A stretch of DNA of 64,000 nucleotides from positions 992,001 through 1,056,000 of the forward strand of contig CAVONV010000023.1 in assembly GCA_963697355.1 (NCBI GenBank), read 5' to 3'. Shown one piece after another: positions 18,045-28,107 of this stretch (positions are counted from its first letter, which is position 1; each line of letters starts with the position of its first letter). The stretch is from CAVONV01 sp963697355 (GTDB taxonomy: Bacteria; Acidobacteriota; Vicinamibacteria; Marinacidobacterales; DATDRI01). Position numbers and translations under genes: made by a program. The notes below the pieces were generated by a model. It was given only the letters and a program-made list of their open reading frames with translations, did no database searches and was not told where the DNA came from.

Positions 18045-19475
18045 ATGAAAAGGAAAGCCACCCTCTTGTGTCTGACGGTAATCATACTCTTGCTCGACCA
18101 CTCCTCGGTCTTCGGCCAATTGACGTTTGAAAAAGAAGAATATGCCCTTCGCAGACAGAGATTGATGGACGGGATCCCGGACGGCGTTGCGGTTGTTTTC
18201 AGTGCCCGCTCAGCTACCGCCAACTACGGTGATTTCCAGAACAACAACTTTATGTATTTCACCGGAGTGGAGATTCCCAACGCAGTCCTGATCATCGATG
18301 GAAAGCGAAAGGAAAGTGCGCTTTTCTTCACTATCTCGGAGCGTCAAGCCCGAGGTGAGAACATCGATCTGGATCTGGTTCGCAAGCCCGTAGAGGTGAC
18401 CGGCATTGAGAAAGCCTTTTCCAGGGAGCGATTCAGCGCTTATCTCTCGGCCCAATTCAGCAATCACCTAATCAGACAAAAAGAGGTGGCCGAGAATGTT
18501 TTTTCCGCTATCTATACACCTTACAAACCCGAAGAGCTGATGCGGGAGACCTCCAACGATAAGCTGCGCACCCTCCTTGATACCATGACTTACGATGAGT
18601 GGGATGGCAGACTTACTCGGGAGATGCAGTTTGTCAGGCGCTTACAGGATAGATACCCCATGGTGGAGATCAAAGACTGCTCCGAGATGATCTGGCAGCT
18701 GCGAATGATTAAATCACCGGCAGAAGTCGCCCTCATGCGCGAAGCGGCGCGCATCGGGGTCAAAGCTCACATCGAGGTCATGACATCGGCCCGGCCTGGC
18801 GTGCACGAGCGCGAGTTGGCTGCACTTTTTGAGTTTGTCTCGAAAAAAGAGGGAGCTCAGGACCTGGCTTTTCGTACTATCATCAGCTCTGAGGAAAATC
18901 ACCCCTTCCTGCATTACAACAAGTACAACCGCCTTCTGCAGGATGGCGATTTTCTGGTCGTGGACGCCGGTCCTGATTATGCCTACTATGATACGGATAT
19001 TTCCATATCTTTTCCCGCCAACGGCCGCTTTTCTCCCAGACAGCGGGAGTTGTACGTTGCCTGCAATGAGATTCATAAGGCCTGCATGAGCCTTTACCGA
19101 CCCGGCATCACCTGCATGGAGATAGGAAACCAGGCCCGTTCCATGTTAGAAGAAAAGGGATTTGATCTGAGCAAGGATGTCTTCACCGAGATGCGTTTCT
19201 TCAAAGAAGGCAGCTGCACTCATTTTGTGGGAATGGCCACCCACGATTCGGGAGGTCCTGATGTCAATTTCAATGGACCGTTACAAGCCGGGATGGTCAT
19301 CGCCTGCGACACATTTGCCGTCTTCCCGCGGGAAAATCTCGGCGTAAGGATCGAAGACACCGTCCTTATTACCGAAGATGGCTATGAAAACCTCTCCCAG
19401 GGCTTGCCTCGGGAGGTGGAAGAGATCGAAACACTGATGAAAAACCAAGGGATCCTCCAAAAGATCGAAAGGTAG
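18045..19475 (+). CDS. M24-family Xaa-Pro aminopeptidase-like protein, secreted
   Basis: A 476-residue protein with signal peptide (LLCLTVIILLLDHSSVFG), an N-terminal creatinase/AMP-N domain (GIPDGVAVVFSARSATANYG, NNFMYFTGVEIPNAVLI) and a pita-bread M24 domain. Metal ligands visible are D in VVDAGPDYAYYDTDISISFP (two aspartates), H in THFVGMATHD and E in GVRIEDTVLIT. The fourth ligand position, normally E in an I-x-x-E-P motif, is D here (MVIACDTF), which may weaken metal binding. It would cleave N-terminal residues before proline in the periplasm. TTGATACG upstream gives only a weak ribosome-binding site. Confidence 0.85.
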   Translation: MKRKATLLCLTVIILLLDHSSVFGQLTFEKEEYALRRQRLMDGIPDGVAVVFSARSATANYGDFQNNNFMYFTGVEIPNAVLIIDGKRKESALFFTISERQARGENIDLDLVRKPVEVTGIEKAFSRERFSAYLSAQFSNHLIRQKEVAENVFSAIYTPYKPEELMRETSNDKLRTLLDTMTYDEWDGRLTREMQFVRRLQDRYPMVEIKDCSEMIWQLRMIKSPAEVALMREAARIGVKAHIEVMTSARPGVHERELAALFEFVSKKEGAQDLAFRTIISSEENHPFLHYNKYNRLLQDGDFLVVDAGPDYAYYDTDISISFPANGRFSPRQRELYVACNEIHKACMSLYRPGITCMEIGNQARSMLEEKGFDLSKDVFTEMRFFKEGSCTHFVGMATHDSGGPDVNFNGPLQAGMVIACDTFAVFPRENLGVRIEDTVLITEDGYENLSQGLPREVEEIETLMKNQGILQKIER

Positions 19476-19510
19476 TCTCTTATTCAGTAGTTTGTTTACC
19501 ACCATTCACT

Positions 19511-19540
19511 TTGACTTTGCTCCCTGAAAAACCATATCCT
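19511..19540 (+). promoter_or_regulatory. Kinase-type promoter TTGACT-N18-TATCCT
   Basis: TTGACT at 19511-19516 and TATCCT at 19535-19540. It precedes a kinase stub that lacks its start codon. Confidence 0.55.
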
Positions 19541-19560
19541 TCCATCCAAGCGGAGGTCCA

Positions 19561-19750
19561 CTCTCCCACTACAAGGTCATCGAGAAGATCGGCGAAGGTG
19601 GAATGGAGGTGTATCTCGCCAAAGACACCAAGCTAGATCGTGAAGTCGCCGTCAAGGTCCTCCCCGCAACCTTCGCTGAGAACAAAGAACGCCTAGCCCG
19701 ATTCGAGCGAGAAGCCCGCCTACTGGCATCACTGAATCATCCCAACATTG
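19561..19750 (+). pseudogene. Ser/Thr kinase 5' stub without start codon
   Basis: The sequence encodes LSHYKVIEKIGEGGMEVYLA, KDTKLDREVAVKVLPATFAE and ENKERLARFEREARLLASLN, ending HPNIAG. Compared with 20092 onward it lacks about 16 bases covering the ATG, has one codon deleted in the glycine loop (GGMEV instead of GGMGEV), and breaks off at 19750. It is a remnant, separated from the intact-looking copy by ~340 bp. Confidence 0.7.
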
Positions 19751-20039
19751 CCGGACAGAGTGGGCGCAATAGACGCGTAGAAGTAGTTGTTGTGTCCGGC
19801 ATGATGTGTTGATTTAAGGAAAAGAGTGTTGTTCTGGGGCCATGAGATGTCGGTTTAGGGAACGGGCTGTGAATTGTCGTAAACAGCCCGGAACGGAAGC
19901 GCTGGTGTTGCTGGTCGGAGGTCTTCATAAGTCGCAGTTTCGGTAGTGCCGAGGGCCGAAATCGAACCAGCGATACAAGGATTCTCGGTGCTTCGACTTG
20001 GCTCCGCCGACTGTTGAATACAGACTCTTCCCCCAACCT
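19751..20039. other. Spacer between kinase stub and kinase cluster
   Basis: No gene with motif support. The sequence after the break at 19750 does not resemble kinase DNA. Confidence 0.3.
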
Positions 20040-20069
20040 TTGACTTCCCTCCCTGAAAAGTAATATCCT
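20040..20069 (+). promoter_or_regulatory. Kinase-type promoter TTGACT-N18-TATCCT, head of cluster 1
   Basis: TTGACT at 20040-20045 and TATCCT at 20064-20069; GGAGG at 20081-20085 is the ribosome-binding site. No other promoter is evident before the three kinases that follow. Confidence 0.65.
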
Positions 20070-20091
20070 CACCCAGACGTGGAGGTCCTCC

Positions 20092-22785
20092 ATGATTGGC
20101 CGGACACTCTCCCACTACAAGGTCCTCGAGAAGATCGGCGAAGGTGGAATGGGAGAGGTGTATCTCGCCAAAGACACTAAGCTGGATCGTGAAGTCGCTG
20201 TTAAGGTCCTACCGGCGAGTTTCGCTGAGAACAAAGAGCGCCTGGCCCGATTCGAACGTGAAGCCAAACTCCTTGCTTCCCTGAACCATCCCAACATTGC
20301 CGCCATCCACGAGCTCGAGGAATCCGATGGAGTGCACTTCCTGGCGCTGGAGTATGTGCCGGGAGAAACACTGGCGGAGCGCATCAAACGCGGACCTATT
20401 CCCATCGATGAAGCCCTTCCGCTCTTCAAGCAGATCGCCGAAGGTCTCGAAGCAGCGCATGAGAAAGGCGTCATTCATCGGGACCTGAAACCAGCCAACA
20501 TCAAGGTGACGCCTGAGGGGAAGGTTAAGGTCTTGGACTTTGGGCTTGGCGAAGGCGATGGCGGGAGAGGCACCTTCCCAAGGATTATCGGAATCACCAA
20601 CCATCACCAGGGAGCACACAGAAGCCGGAGTCCTTCTAGGTACCGCTCCCTACATGAGTCCTGAGCAGGCGCGGGGAAAAGCCGTAGACAAACGGACCGA
20701 CATCTGGGCATTTGGATGCTGTCTGTATGAGGCGCTGACGGGCAAGACGGCCTTCCTTGGGGATACCGTCACCGACACGATTGCAAAGATTGTTGAACGT
20801 GAGCCGGACTGGGATGCACTACCCGACCTGCCACTGAATGTCCGTCGCGTACTCAGAGGATGCCTTCATAAGGATTCGGGTTGGCGAATACATGACATAG
20901 CCGATGTACGAATTGATCTAGGTGTATCTTCGGACGAACCGCTCCACACTAGCGGGTCCGATGCCGAAAAATCACGCAAAGTTACTCGGAGCCAGTTAGT
21001 CATCGCAGGGTGTTCGGCTGGACTTTTCGCGGCTATCGGCGCCGTCGTCACCTGGAGCCTTCTCACAACAGGAGTCCCACGCGGCTTTCCCGTCGTGCGA
21101 TCCAGCATCAACCTCTCGCCGGATGAAGTCTTACACGTACAAAGGGGCGGAACGCTTTCTCTTACTCCGGATGGTGCTCGGATCGTTTATTCTTCCACTA
21201 GGGAGGGCAGGCTTCAGATTTACATCCGCGATCTCGATAGCGAGGAATCTGTCGCTATCCCGGGGACGGAGGGCGGGACCGGTCCTTTCATTTCTCCAAA
21301 CGGGCAATGGGTGGGTTTCTTCGCCGAGGGTAAGCTCAAGAAAACTTCGCTGGATAGTGGAGTCGGAGCGGTCACTCTGTGCGATGCACCGCGTAGCGGA
21401 GGGGGATGCTGGGGACCGAAGGACATCATGTATTTTAGCGACTATTTCGAGATCAAGAGAATCCGTGCGTCGGGTGGCACACCAGAAACGATTACGAGTG
21501 CGGATTCTGAAGAAGGAGAACTGTCTTACCGCTGGCCAACGTTGACGCCCGATGGAGAATACCTCATCTTTTCTATCGTGACCGGGGCGAGCAAGGATGA
21601 CTCCCAAATCGTGGCGCAGTCGACCGCAACCGGTGAGCGGTGGCTTCTCACACGCGGCACATGCGCTCGGTACATGAGCGGCGGATACCTCGTCTATGCC
21701 AGGAACAGCAAGCTTCACGCGGCACTTTGCGATCTGGATGCAAGGAAGACTCTGGATTTGGGGACTCCGGTCCAGCAGGGAGTTGAAACGGACTCCTACA
21801 ACACCGGCGAGCCCTACTTCGCCATCTCACAAACCGGAGCGCTAGTCTATCTGAAAGAACTAGCTACACCCCGCAAGCTGATCCTCGTGGACCTCAAGGG
21901 ACGAGCCCGCCCACTTGGGGCTCCGCCTCTCAGTTATTGGAGACCTCGATTTGCTCCGGGCGGAAAATTCCTGATGGTGTCTATTGGAAGGGAGCTCTAT
22001 CTCTACGATATGGAACGGGAGAGCTTGATGCTATGGCTCTCGGAGTTCGAAGACGAAACCGGTAAGATTTGGAAGAGCCCCATGTGCCATGCGTGGAGCC
22101 CGGTTGGCAACAGAGTTGCGTTTTCCGCGATTCTCGGCTCGATACGGCGTTCAATATCTTTGTCGCAGCTACGGATCAGGTGAGTGCACCGACACGGCTT
22201 ACCGAGAGCAATTTCCGACAATATGTATGGTCCTGGTCACCGACCGGAAATGAGATTCTCTTCGGAGAGCAGCATGGACAACGTCATTCATCAACATACT
22301 GGGACATCTACGAGCTACCCCTGAGCCCTCCCACCCCTCCCCGTCCCCTTCTCGAGCTCCAGGGAGCACAAGGTCAACCAGCAGTATCTCCCGATGGTCG
22401 CTGGCTCGCCTACGCTTCCACCGAGTCGGGTGACTCCGAGGTCTACGTGAAGCCCTTTCACGCGTCGGGAAAGAAAGTCCAGGTCTCGAGGGACGGCGGG
22501 ACCGCGCCCATTTGGGCCCCGGACCGTCCAGCGATTTACTACCGGAAGGAGGGTGCGGTACTGGTGGTCTCCGTGACGACCCAGCCTGAATTCTCTGCGG
22601 CAGCGCCTCGGTTATTGTTCAAAGGCGATTACATCCATGAGTTCCCCGGGTGGGGCTCCGAATACGACCTTTCTCCGGATGGAAGCCATTTTGTGATGAT
22701 TCGAGAGGAAGAGAGGAAGCCCCCTGTTATCCACCTCGTCCAAAACTGGTTGGAGGAGCTCAAACATCTCATCCCAACAAACTAA
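20092..22785 (+). pseudogene. Ser/Thr kinase with PD40 propeller, two frameshifts (cluster 1, gene 1)
   Basis: Restored, this is a ~895-residue membrane kinase. The N-terminal Hanks-type domain has GEGGMGEV, AVKVLP, HRDLKPAN, DFGL and YMSPEQARGKAVDKRTDIWA. A transmembrane helix (VIAGCSAGLFAAIGAVVTW) and a C-terminal PD40 sensor domain follow (SLTPDGARIVYSS, PFISPNGQWVGFFAEGKLKK, AVSPDGRWLAYAS), ending VQNWLEELKHLIPTN. An extra G near 20548, just after the DFG motif, shifts the frame, and a second shift lies near 22135. Its twin at 41516-44194 is intact. Its stop is one base from the next gene. Members autophosphorylate and relay envelope or cytosolic signals. The two single-base shifts could be assembly errors. 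Confidence 0.75.
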
Positions 22786-22786
22786 C

Positions 22787-25081
22787 ATGACACTTCAACC
22801 CAGCACCCGACTCGGACACTATGAGATTACTTCCTTGCTCGGCTCGGGTGGGATGGGGGAAGTCTACCGGGCGAAGGACCACAAGCTCGGGCGAGATGTG
22901 GCGATCAAGGTGCTGCGGGAGGAACTTGCCACTGATCCCGAACGACTGCGGCGCTTTGAGCAAGAGGCTCGATCTGCATCGGCACTCAATCACCCCAACA
23001 TTATTACCATTCACGACATCCGCCTACGCCAAGGCTACGGCGGACAGGTCGGCAAGACGGAAGACGTCGACTTCATTGTCATGGAGTTCGTGGAGGGCAA
23101 GACGCTGAGGGAGATGCTTGCTGCGGGGCCGCTGCCGACCAAGAAGCTGCTCCAGCTTGCCACGCAGATTGCAGAGGGATTAGCAAAGGCGCATTCCGCC
23201 GGAATCATCCATCGGGATTTGAAGCCAGAGAACCTGATGGTGACGAGCGACGGGTATGTGAAGATTTTGGACTTCGGCTTGGCAAAGTTGTTACCTGAAG
23301 CCGTCGATTTCGGTTCCGAGGAAATCACGATCTCGAAGGAGCTCACCCGTGCAGGTGTGATTTTAGGAACGGTCGGATACATGTCTCCGGAGCAGGTGCG
23401 AGGCAAAGCGGTGGATCATCGCACGGACATCTTTTCCCTGGGGACCATCCTTTATGAGATGCTCTCCGGCCAGCGCGCTTTTCACGGCGATACCTCCGCC
23501 GACACGATGAGCGCCATATTGAAGGAAGACCCAGCGGAGCTATCGACCACGACCGCGCAGATTTCTCCCGCGCTGGAGGCAATCGTAAGCCGCTGCCTGG
23601 AGAAAAACTCAGAGGAGCGTTTCCAGTCGGCACGCGACGTGGGATTCGCACTCGAGTCGATCTCAGCAGAAAGAGTTGAGGCAATCCCATCAAAGCCCGA
23701 CGCACCTTCCATCGCCGTCCTTCCGTTCTCCGATATGAGCGCGCAGAAAGATCAGGACTACTTCTGCGAGGGGTTGGCGGAGGAGATCATCAACGTACTC
23801 ACCCGGGTCACGGGGCTGCGCGTGATTGCCCGAACCTCGGCGTTCGCCGTCGCCCGGATGGGGCTCGACGTGCGCGAGGCCGGGGCGCGTCTGGATGTCG
23901 GCAGCATCCTCGAGGGCAGCGTGCGGCTTTCTGGTCAGCGGGTGCGGGTCACGGCGCAGCTCGTCACGACGAGCGACGGCAGCCATCTGTGGAGCGAGCG
24001 CTTCGATCGCGAGCTGACCGACGTCCTCGCCCTTGAGGACGAGATCGCCGAGGCGATCGCGGAGCGGCTACAGGTCGAGCTAAAGCAGAACGACCGCGAT
24101 CAACGGCGGGCGGAAATTGACGCCGAGGCGCACGGCCTGTACCTCGAGGGCCGTTACTACTTCGCGAGGGGGACACCGGACGCACTCGCGCAGGCAAAGG
24201 TATGCTTCGAGCGCACGATCGAGCGCGACCCGAACTTCGCGCTCGCGTTCGATTCGCTCGCGGAGCTGTACTGGTATCTCGGGTTCTTCGGCAACGTACC
24301 CCCGCGGGAGGCCTTCTCGCAGAGTACGTGGCACGCCCTACGCGCTCTCGAGCTGGACGATACGCTGGCCGAGACCCACGCTCTACTGGGAATGCTCCGC
24401 AAGGAGCTCGACTACAACTGGCCAGAGGTCGATCGCGAGCTCCGCCGCGCCCGCGAGCTGAATCGGGAATCGCCGCTGGTACGCCTACGCTACGCGATCA
24501 GCGGCCTCCTCCCCCACGGCCGAATCGATGAGGCGGCAGTCGAGGTCGAAGCTATGCTGCAGAGCGACCCGCTGTCGGTATTCGCCCGCTGGTGGGTAGC
24601 CTCCATGGCATACTTCGGACGCTGCCCGGAGCGGATGATCGATGAGGGGCAGCACATGATCGCGCTCGACCCGACCCAGTTTCTCGGCCACTGGGTCGTC
24701 GGCATGGCCTGCATCGAAAGCGGCGCGCCTGACGAGGCGGTGACAGCGCTTGAGAGAGCGCATGAGCTGTCGGGCGGGATCCCTTTCACGCTCGGATTCC
24801 TGGCCTATGCCTATGGGCGCGCGGGACGACGGGACGACGCCTGCAGGCTGCTTGAGCACACGGAGACGATTGCGGCGGAAGACTACGTTCCCCCGTCGAC
24901 GCTCGCGCTCGGCCACGTCGGTCTCGACGACTGGGACGCCGCGTTCGATTGGTGGAACCAGGCGATCGAGGTTCGCGACCCGCTGATCATGCCGATCAAG
25001 ACCTTTCCGTTCTTTGATCCGGTGCGCGGTGACCCCCGCTATCGGGCGATGCTGCGCAAGATGAACCTCCTTGAGGAATGA
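22787..25081 (+). CDS. Ser/Thr kinase with TolB-N-like domain and TPR repeats (cluster 1, gene 2)
   Basis: A 764-residue protein. Residues ~12-275 are the kinase: GSGGMGEVYRAKD, VAIKVL, IIHRDLKPENLM, DFGLAK and GTVGYMSPEQVRGKAVDHRT. Residues ~305-430 match the domain found at the start of adenylate-cyclase-like and FlgO/TolB-N proteins (SIAVLPFSDMSAQKDQDYFC, EGLAEEIINVLTRV). From ~445 there are TPR-type helices (AKVCFERTIERDPNFALAFD). Unlike its twin at 44197 it has no obvious membrane helix. RLRQGYGGQV after ITIHDI is a ~30-base insertion not found in the twin. It starts one base after the preceding stop, so it is co-transcribed and coupled. Confidence 0.88.
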   Translation: MTLQPSTRLGHYEITSLLGSGGMGEVYRAKDHKLGRDVAIKVLREELATDPERLRRFEQEARSASALNHPNIITIHDIRLRQGYGGQVGKTEDVDFIVMEFVEGKTLREMLAAGPLPTKKLLQLATQIAEGLAKAHSAGIIHRDLKPENLMVTSDGYVKILDFGLAKLLPEAVDFGSEEITISKELTRAGVILGTVGYMSPEQVRGKAVDHRTDIFSLGTILYEMLSGQRAFHGDTSADTMSAILKEDPAELSTTTAQISPALEAIVSRCLEKNSEERFQSARDVGFALESISAERVEAIPSKPDAPSIAVLPFSDMSAQKDQDYFCEGLAEEIINVLTRVTGLRVIARTSAFAVARMGLDVREAGARLDVGSILEGSVRLSGQRVRVTAQLVTTSDGSHLWSERFDRELTDVLALEDEIAEAIAERLQVELKQNDRDQRRAEIDAEAHGLYLEGRYYFARGTPDALAQAKVCFERTIERDPNFALAFDSLAELYWYLGFFGNVPPREAFSQSTWHALRALELDDTLAETHALLGMLRKELDYNWPEVDRELRRARELNRESPLVRLRYAISGLLPHGRIDEAAVEVEAMLQSDPLSVFARWWVASMAYFGRCPERMIDEGQHMIALDPTQFLGHWVVGMACIESGAPDEAVTALERAHELSGGIPFTLGFLAYAYGRAGRRDDACRLLEHTETIAAEDYVPPSTLALGHVGLDDWDAAFDWWNQAIEVRDPLIMPIKTFPFFDPVRGDPRYRAMLRKMNLLEE
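23023..23048 (+). repeat. Short interspersed repeat inserted in kinase gene
   Basis: CCTACGCCAAGGCTACGGCG, then GACAGG. It adds RLRQGYGGQ in frame. The core CTWCGCCAAGGCTWCGGCG is shared with the copies at 25391 and 46880. Confidence 0.6.
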
Positions 25082-25084
25082 ACC

Positions 25085-27754
25085 GTGATCGGCCAAACGC
25101 TCTCCCACTACCGCATCGTCGAGAAAATCGGTGCAGGCGGCATGGGAGAGGTTTATATCGCAGAGGACACCAAGCTCAGCCGCAAGGTGGCGCTGAAGGT
25201 CCTCCCGCCCGAGATGGCCGAGAATGCAGAGCGTCGGGCACGATTTGAGCGCGAAGCAAAGGCGGTAGCCGCTCTCGACCACCCCAATATCGTCACCATC
25301 TATTCGGTAGAGGAAGCAGAAGGCGTCCACTTCTACACGATGCAGTTGGTGAAGGGAAAGACGCTCACGGAGTTGATACCGAAGAAGGCCGCCTTCGCCA
25401 AGGCTTCGGCGAGCCAAGGGCTGGCGCTCGACAAATTCTTCGAGATCGCCATTCCACTGGCCGATGCCGTGAGTGCCGCTCATGAGCAAGGGATCATTCA
25501 TCGGGATTTGAAGCCCGACAACCTCATGGTGAGCGATGATGGGCGGCTGAAGATTCTCGACTTCGGTTTGGCGAAGCTGAAGCCTGGGCATGCAGAGTCT
25601 GGGATCAGCGAGCTTCCTACCCAATCGGCGACGGCTGAGGGACGAATCTTGGGGACGGTGGCTTACATGTCACCGGAGCAGGCTGAGGGGAAGACAGTTG
25701 ATCACCGGTCGGACATCTTCTCGATCGGCATCATTCTCTATGAGATGGCTACGGGTGAGCGTCCGTTCAAAGGGGACACGGCGGCTTCACTTATTTCTTC
25801 AATCCTGAGAGACACACCTCAATCGGCTACGGAAACTAATCCTTCTCTTCCGCGTGACCTCGGAAAGATCATCCGGCGTTGTTTGGTCAAGGACCAGGGG
25901 CATCGTTATCAGACTGCTGTTGATCTGCGGAATGAGCTGGAGGAATTGAAACAGGAGGTGGAATCGGGAGTTCACGTACCAACTCCGCAGGTGGTTGGTG
26001 CCAGGGCACGGCGCAGCAAATCTACAACGCTCTGGTTGGCGGCAGCCCTTGTGATACTCGCCGTGGCCGTCGCCGGGTGGCTTTATTGGGCACCCTCAGA
26101 AAATGTTGCACCTTCTCCGAACACGATCCCCCTGACTACTTACGAAGGCATAGAGCGAGATCCCGCAGTATCTCCCGATGGTGAACACCTGGCTTTCGTC
26201 TGGAATGGAGGCGGAGACGGACACTACCACCTCTACGTCATGCTAATTGGCGGGGGCGAGCCATTGCAGCTCACGAAGGCACCCTCTGACGATTTCAGCC
26301 CGACCTGGACACCTGACGCCCGTGAGATCACCTTTCTGCGTGAGACGAACGGCAGCCATGAAGTGCTCTCCATTCCAGTCCTGGGCGGTCCCGAGCAACG
26401 TCTCGCAACAACGAGCGTCGGAGCAATGGGAGTCGCAGGACGCGAGACGACGAAGGGGCTGGACTGGTCGCCGGATGGCCAGTTCCTGGCAATCGTGGAC
26501 AACGATTCTGTCAATGAGAAGCCAGGCGTCTTCCTACTTTCCAAGGATGCGACGAAACGACGGTTGACATCGCCACCCGCCGGCTTCATCGCCGACAGCC
26601 ATCCCGAGTTTTCTCGTGACGGGAAACGCGTGGCTTTCATTCGACACCACGCCGGTGGTGTTGCTGATCTCTTCGTTCAACCTATCGAAGGTGAGGCCGA
26701 GCAACTGACGTTGAGCCAGGGCTTCCTTTCTGACCTAGACTGGTCGGACCGAGAAACGCTCGTATTCACAGCCGTCCAGCGGCCCCAACGAGTCTATCGC
26801 CTCTGGAATATCCCCGAAACAGGGGGTGAACCTGCGTTGCTCCCCTTTGGTGAGAATGCAAGACACATCTCCATTCCGCAAGGACGAGGACGACTGGCCT
26901 ACTCACAATGGATCGAAAGCGAGAACATCTGGCGCGTCAGCGGACCGAGTGCGGAGGACAGCGGTCCGGCTGTAAAGCTCATCGCTTCGACGCGAAGGGA
27001 TTCGGTGCCTCGATTCTCACCTGACGGCAGTCAGATCGCCTTTCAGTCCACTCGATCAGGACAACTCAATATCTGGGTTTGTAACAGCGACGGCACGAAC
27101 CCCGTCCAGCTTACACGGGTGGACCAGGCCTACCAGCCGAAGTGGTCTCCCAGTGGTCGGCAAATCGCTTTTCACGCTTATGAACCAGATAAGGCGGGCG
27201 GGGATATTTACATCATTGACGCCAAAGGGGGGTTCCCCCGTAACGTCACACAGGATGGATTCAAACAAGGTGTCCCCCATTGGTCCAGAGACGAACGCTG
27301 GATCTACTACAACTCACTTCGCACCGGTGAATATCAAATATGGAAGATATCGACGGAAGGTGGTGAGCCCGTCCAGATCACGACCAAAGGCGGATGGGAT
27401 CCTTTTGAAGACGAGGAGGGCCGGTACATCTACTACGCCAAAGAAGTTCCTTCAGAGGGCATCTGGAGGGTGCCGGTCGATGGTGGCGAAGAGACACCCG
27501 TCCTAAAGAAGACGATTAGCTTCTCCGAGTGGTGTTTGTGGAGAGGGAGTATCATCTACATCAATAAAGAAAACGAACGCCAACCTCGCATAGAGATGTT
27601 CGACTTGAGAAGTCAGGAGACCCGCGAGGTCGTTTCACTTGGACCGGCAACACGGACCGGCCGGGGTCTCACTGTCTCACCAGACGGCCAATGGATTCTC
27701 TACTCACAGTTGGACGTGGATTCGGACATCATGCTCGTGGAGGACTTCCAGTAA
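25085..27754 (+). CDS. Ser/Thr kinase with PD40 propeller (cluster 1, gene 3)
   Basis: An 889-residue protein starting at GTG, three bases after the preceding stop. The kinase domain is complete: GAGGMGEVYIAED, VALKVLP, IIHRDLKPDNLM, DFGLAKLKP and GTVAYMSPEQAEGKTVDHRS. A transmembrane helix at ~315-340 (LWLAAALVILAVAVAGWLYW) leads to an extracytoplasmic propeller of about ten PD40 strands (AVSPDGEHLAFV, PRFSPDGSQIAFQS, PKWSPSGRQIAFHA, TVSPDGQWILYSQ). AFAKASASQG between the kinase subdomains is a short in-frame repeat insertion. Just after its stop the DNA still encodes DIWMLTLNEE, the C-terminus of the twin at 46574-49224, so its own 3' end was exchanged by recombination. Confidence 0.9.
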   Translation: MIGQTLSHYRIVEKIGAGGMGEVYIAEDTKLSRKVALKVLPPEMAENAERRARFEREAKAVAALDHPNIVTIYSVEEAEGVHFYTMQLVKGKTLTELIPKKAAFAKASASQGLALDKFFEIAIPLADAVSAAHEQGIIHRDLKPDNLMVSDDGRLKILDFGLAKLKPGHAESGISELPTQSATAEGRILGTVAYMSPEQAEGKTVDHRSDIFSIGIILYEMATGERPFKGDTAASLISSILRDTPQSATETNPSLPRDLGKIIRRCLVKDQGHRYQTAVDLRNELEELKQEVESGVHVPTPQVVGARARRSKSTTLWLAAALVILAVAVAGWLYWAPSENVAPSPNTIPLTTYEGIERDPAVSPDGEHLAFVWNGGGDGHYHLYVMLIGGGEPLQLTKAPSDDFSPTWTPDAREITFLRETNGSHEVLSIPVLGGPEQRLATTSVGAMGVAGRETTKGLDWSPDGQFLAIVDNDSVNEKPGVFLLSKDATKRRLTSPPAGFIADSHPEFSRDGKRVAFIRHHAGGVADLFVQPIEGEAEQLTLSQGFLSDLDWSDRETLVFTAVQRPQRVYRLWNIPETGGEPALLPFGENARHISIPQGRGRLAYSQWIESENIWRVSGPSAEDSGPAVKLIASTRRDSVPRFSPDGSQIAFQSTRSGQLNIWVCNSDGTNPVQLTRVDQAYQPKWSPSGRQIAFHAYEPDKAGGDIYIIDAKGGFPRNVTQDGFKQGVPHWSRDERWIYYNSLRTGEYQIWKISTEGGEPVQITTKGGWDPFEDEEGRYIYYAKEVPSEGIWRVPVDGGEETPVLKKTISFSEWCLWRGSIIYINKENERQPRIEMFDLRSQETREVVSLGPATRTGRGLTVSPDGQWILYSQLDVDSDIMLVEDFQ
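25391..25419 (+). repeat. Short interspersed repeat inserted in kinase gene
   Basis: GCCTTCGCCAAGGCTTCGGC, then GAGCCAAGG, in frame as AFAKASASQG. The identical element sits at the same codon position in the paralogue (46880). Confidence 0.65.
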
Positions 27755-27762
27755 AACAACAC

Positions 27763-28107
27763 GACATCTGGATGCTCACCCTCAACGAAGAGCGGGAGTA
27801 GCCGGCTCGCCTCGCAATTGCTGTACCGTAACCAGTTGAACGATTCCTTCCACTCGACTGTGGATATCCTTGTTGAAAAGGCGTGCATCGAGTTCATCGA
27901 AGAGGCAACCTACCAGGAGAACTCGCATTTTGCACAAGGTTACAGCAGCGATTCGTGAGTATTCCCGGCGCTTCAAAGAAGCTTCTATTCTGTTATTGTC
28001 GTCGATATGCTTTGAAACGTAGGAGACCCATTACTCGTCGCCCGAGGGTTTGTGCTTAGGCTCGGATAGATACGATATCGACAAGGTCGATACCGGTTTC
28101 GTTGAAA
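27763..28107 (+). repeat. 345-bp repeat downstream of kinase cluster, copy 1
   Basis: It matches 49189-49532 over its whole length with scattered substitutions. It begins with the codons for DIWMLTLNEE, so it is the 3' end and downstream flank of a kinase gene. An antisense frame (MRVLLVGCLFDELDARLFNK) is open in both copies, but its meaning is unknown. It ends where the serine-hydrolase remnant begins. Confidence 0.75.

Noticed and set aside
24485..25624. Minus-strand open frame of 379 codons across two kinase genes
   Set aside because: Antisense shadow; the residues are low-complexity complements of TPR and kinase codons.
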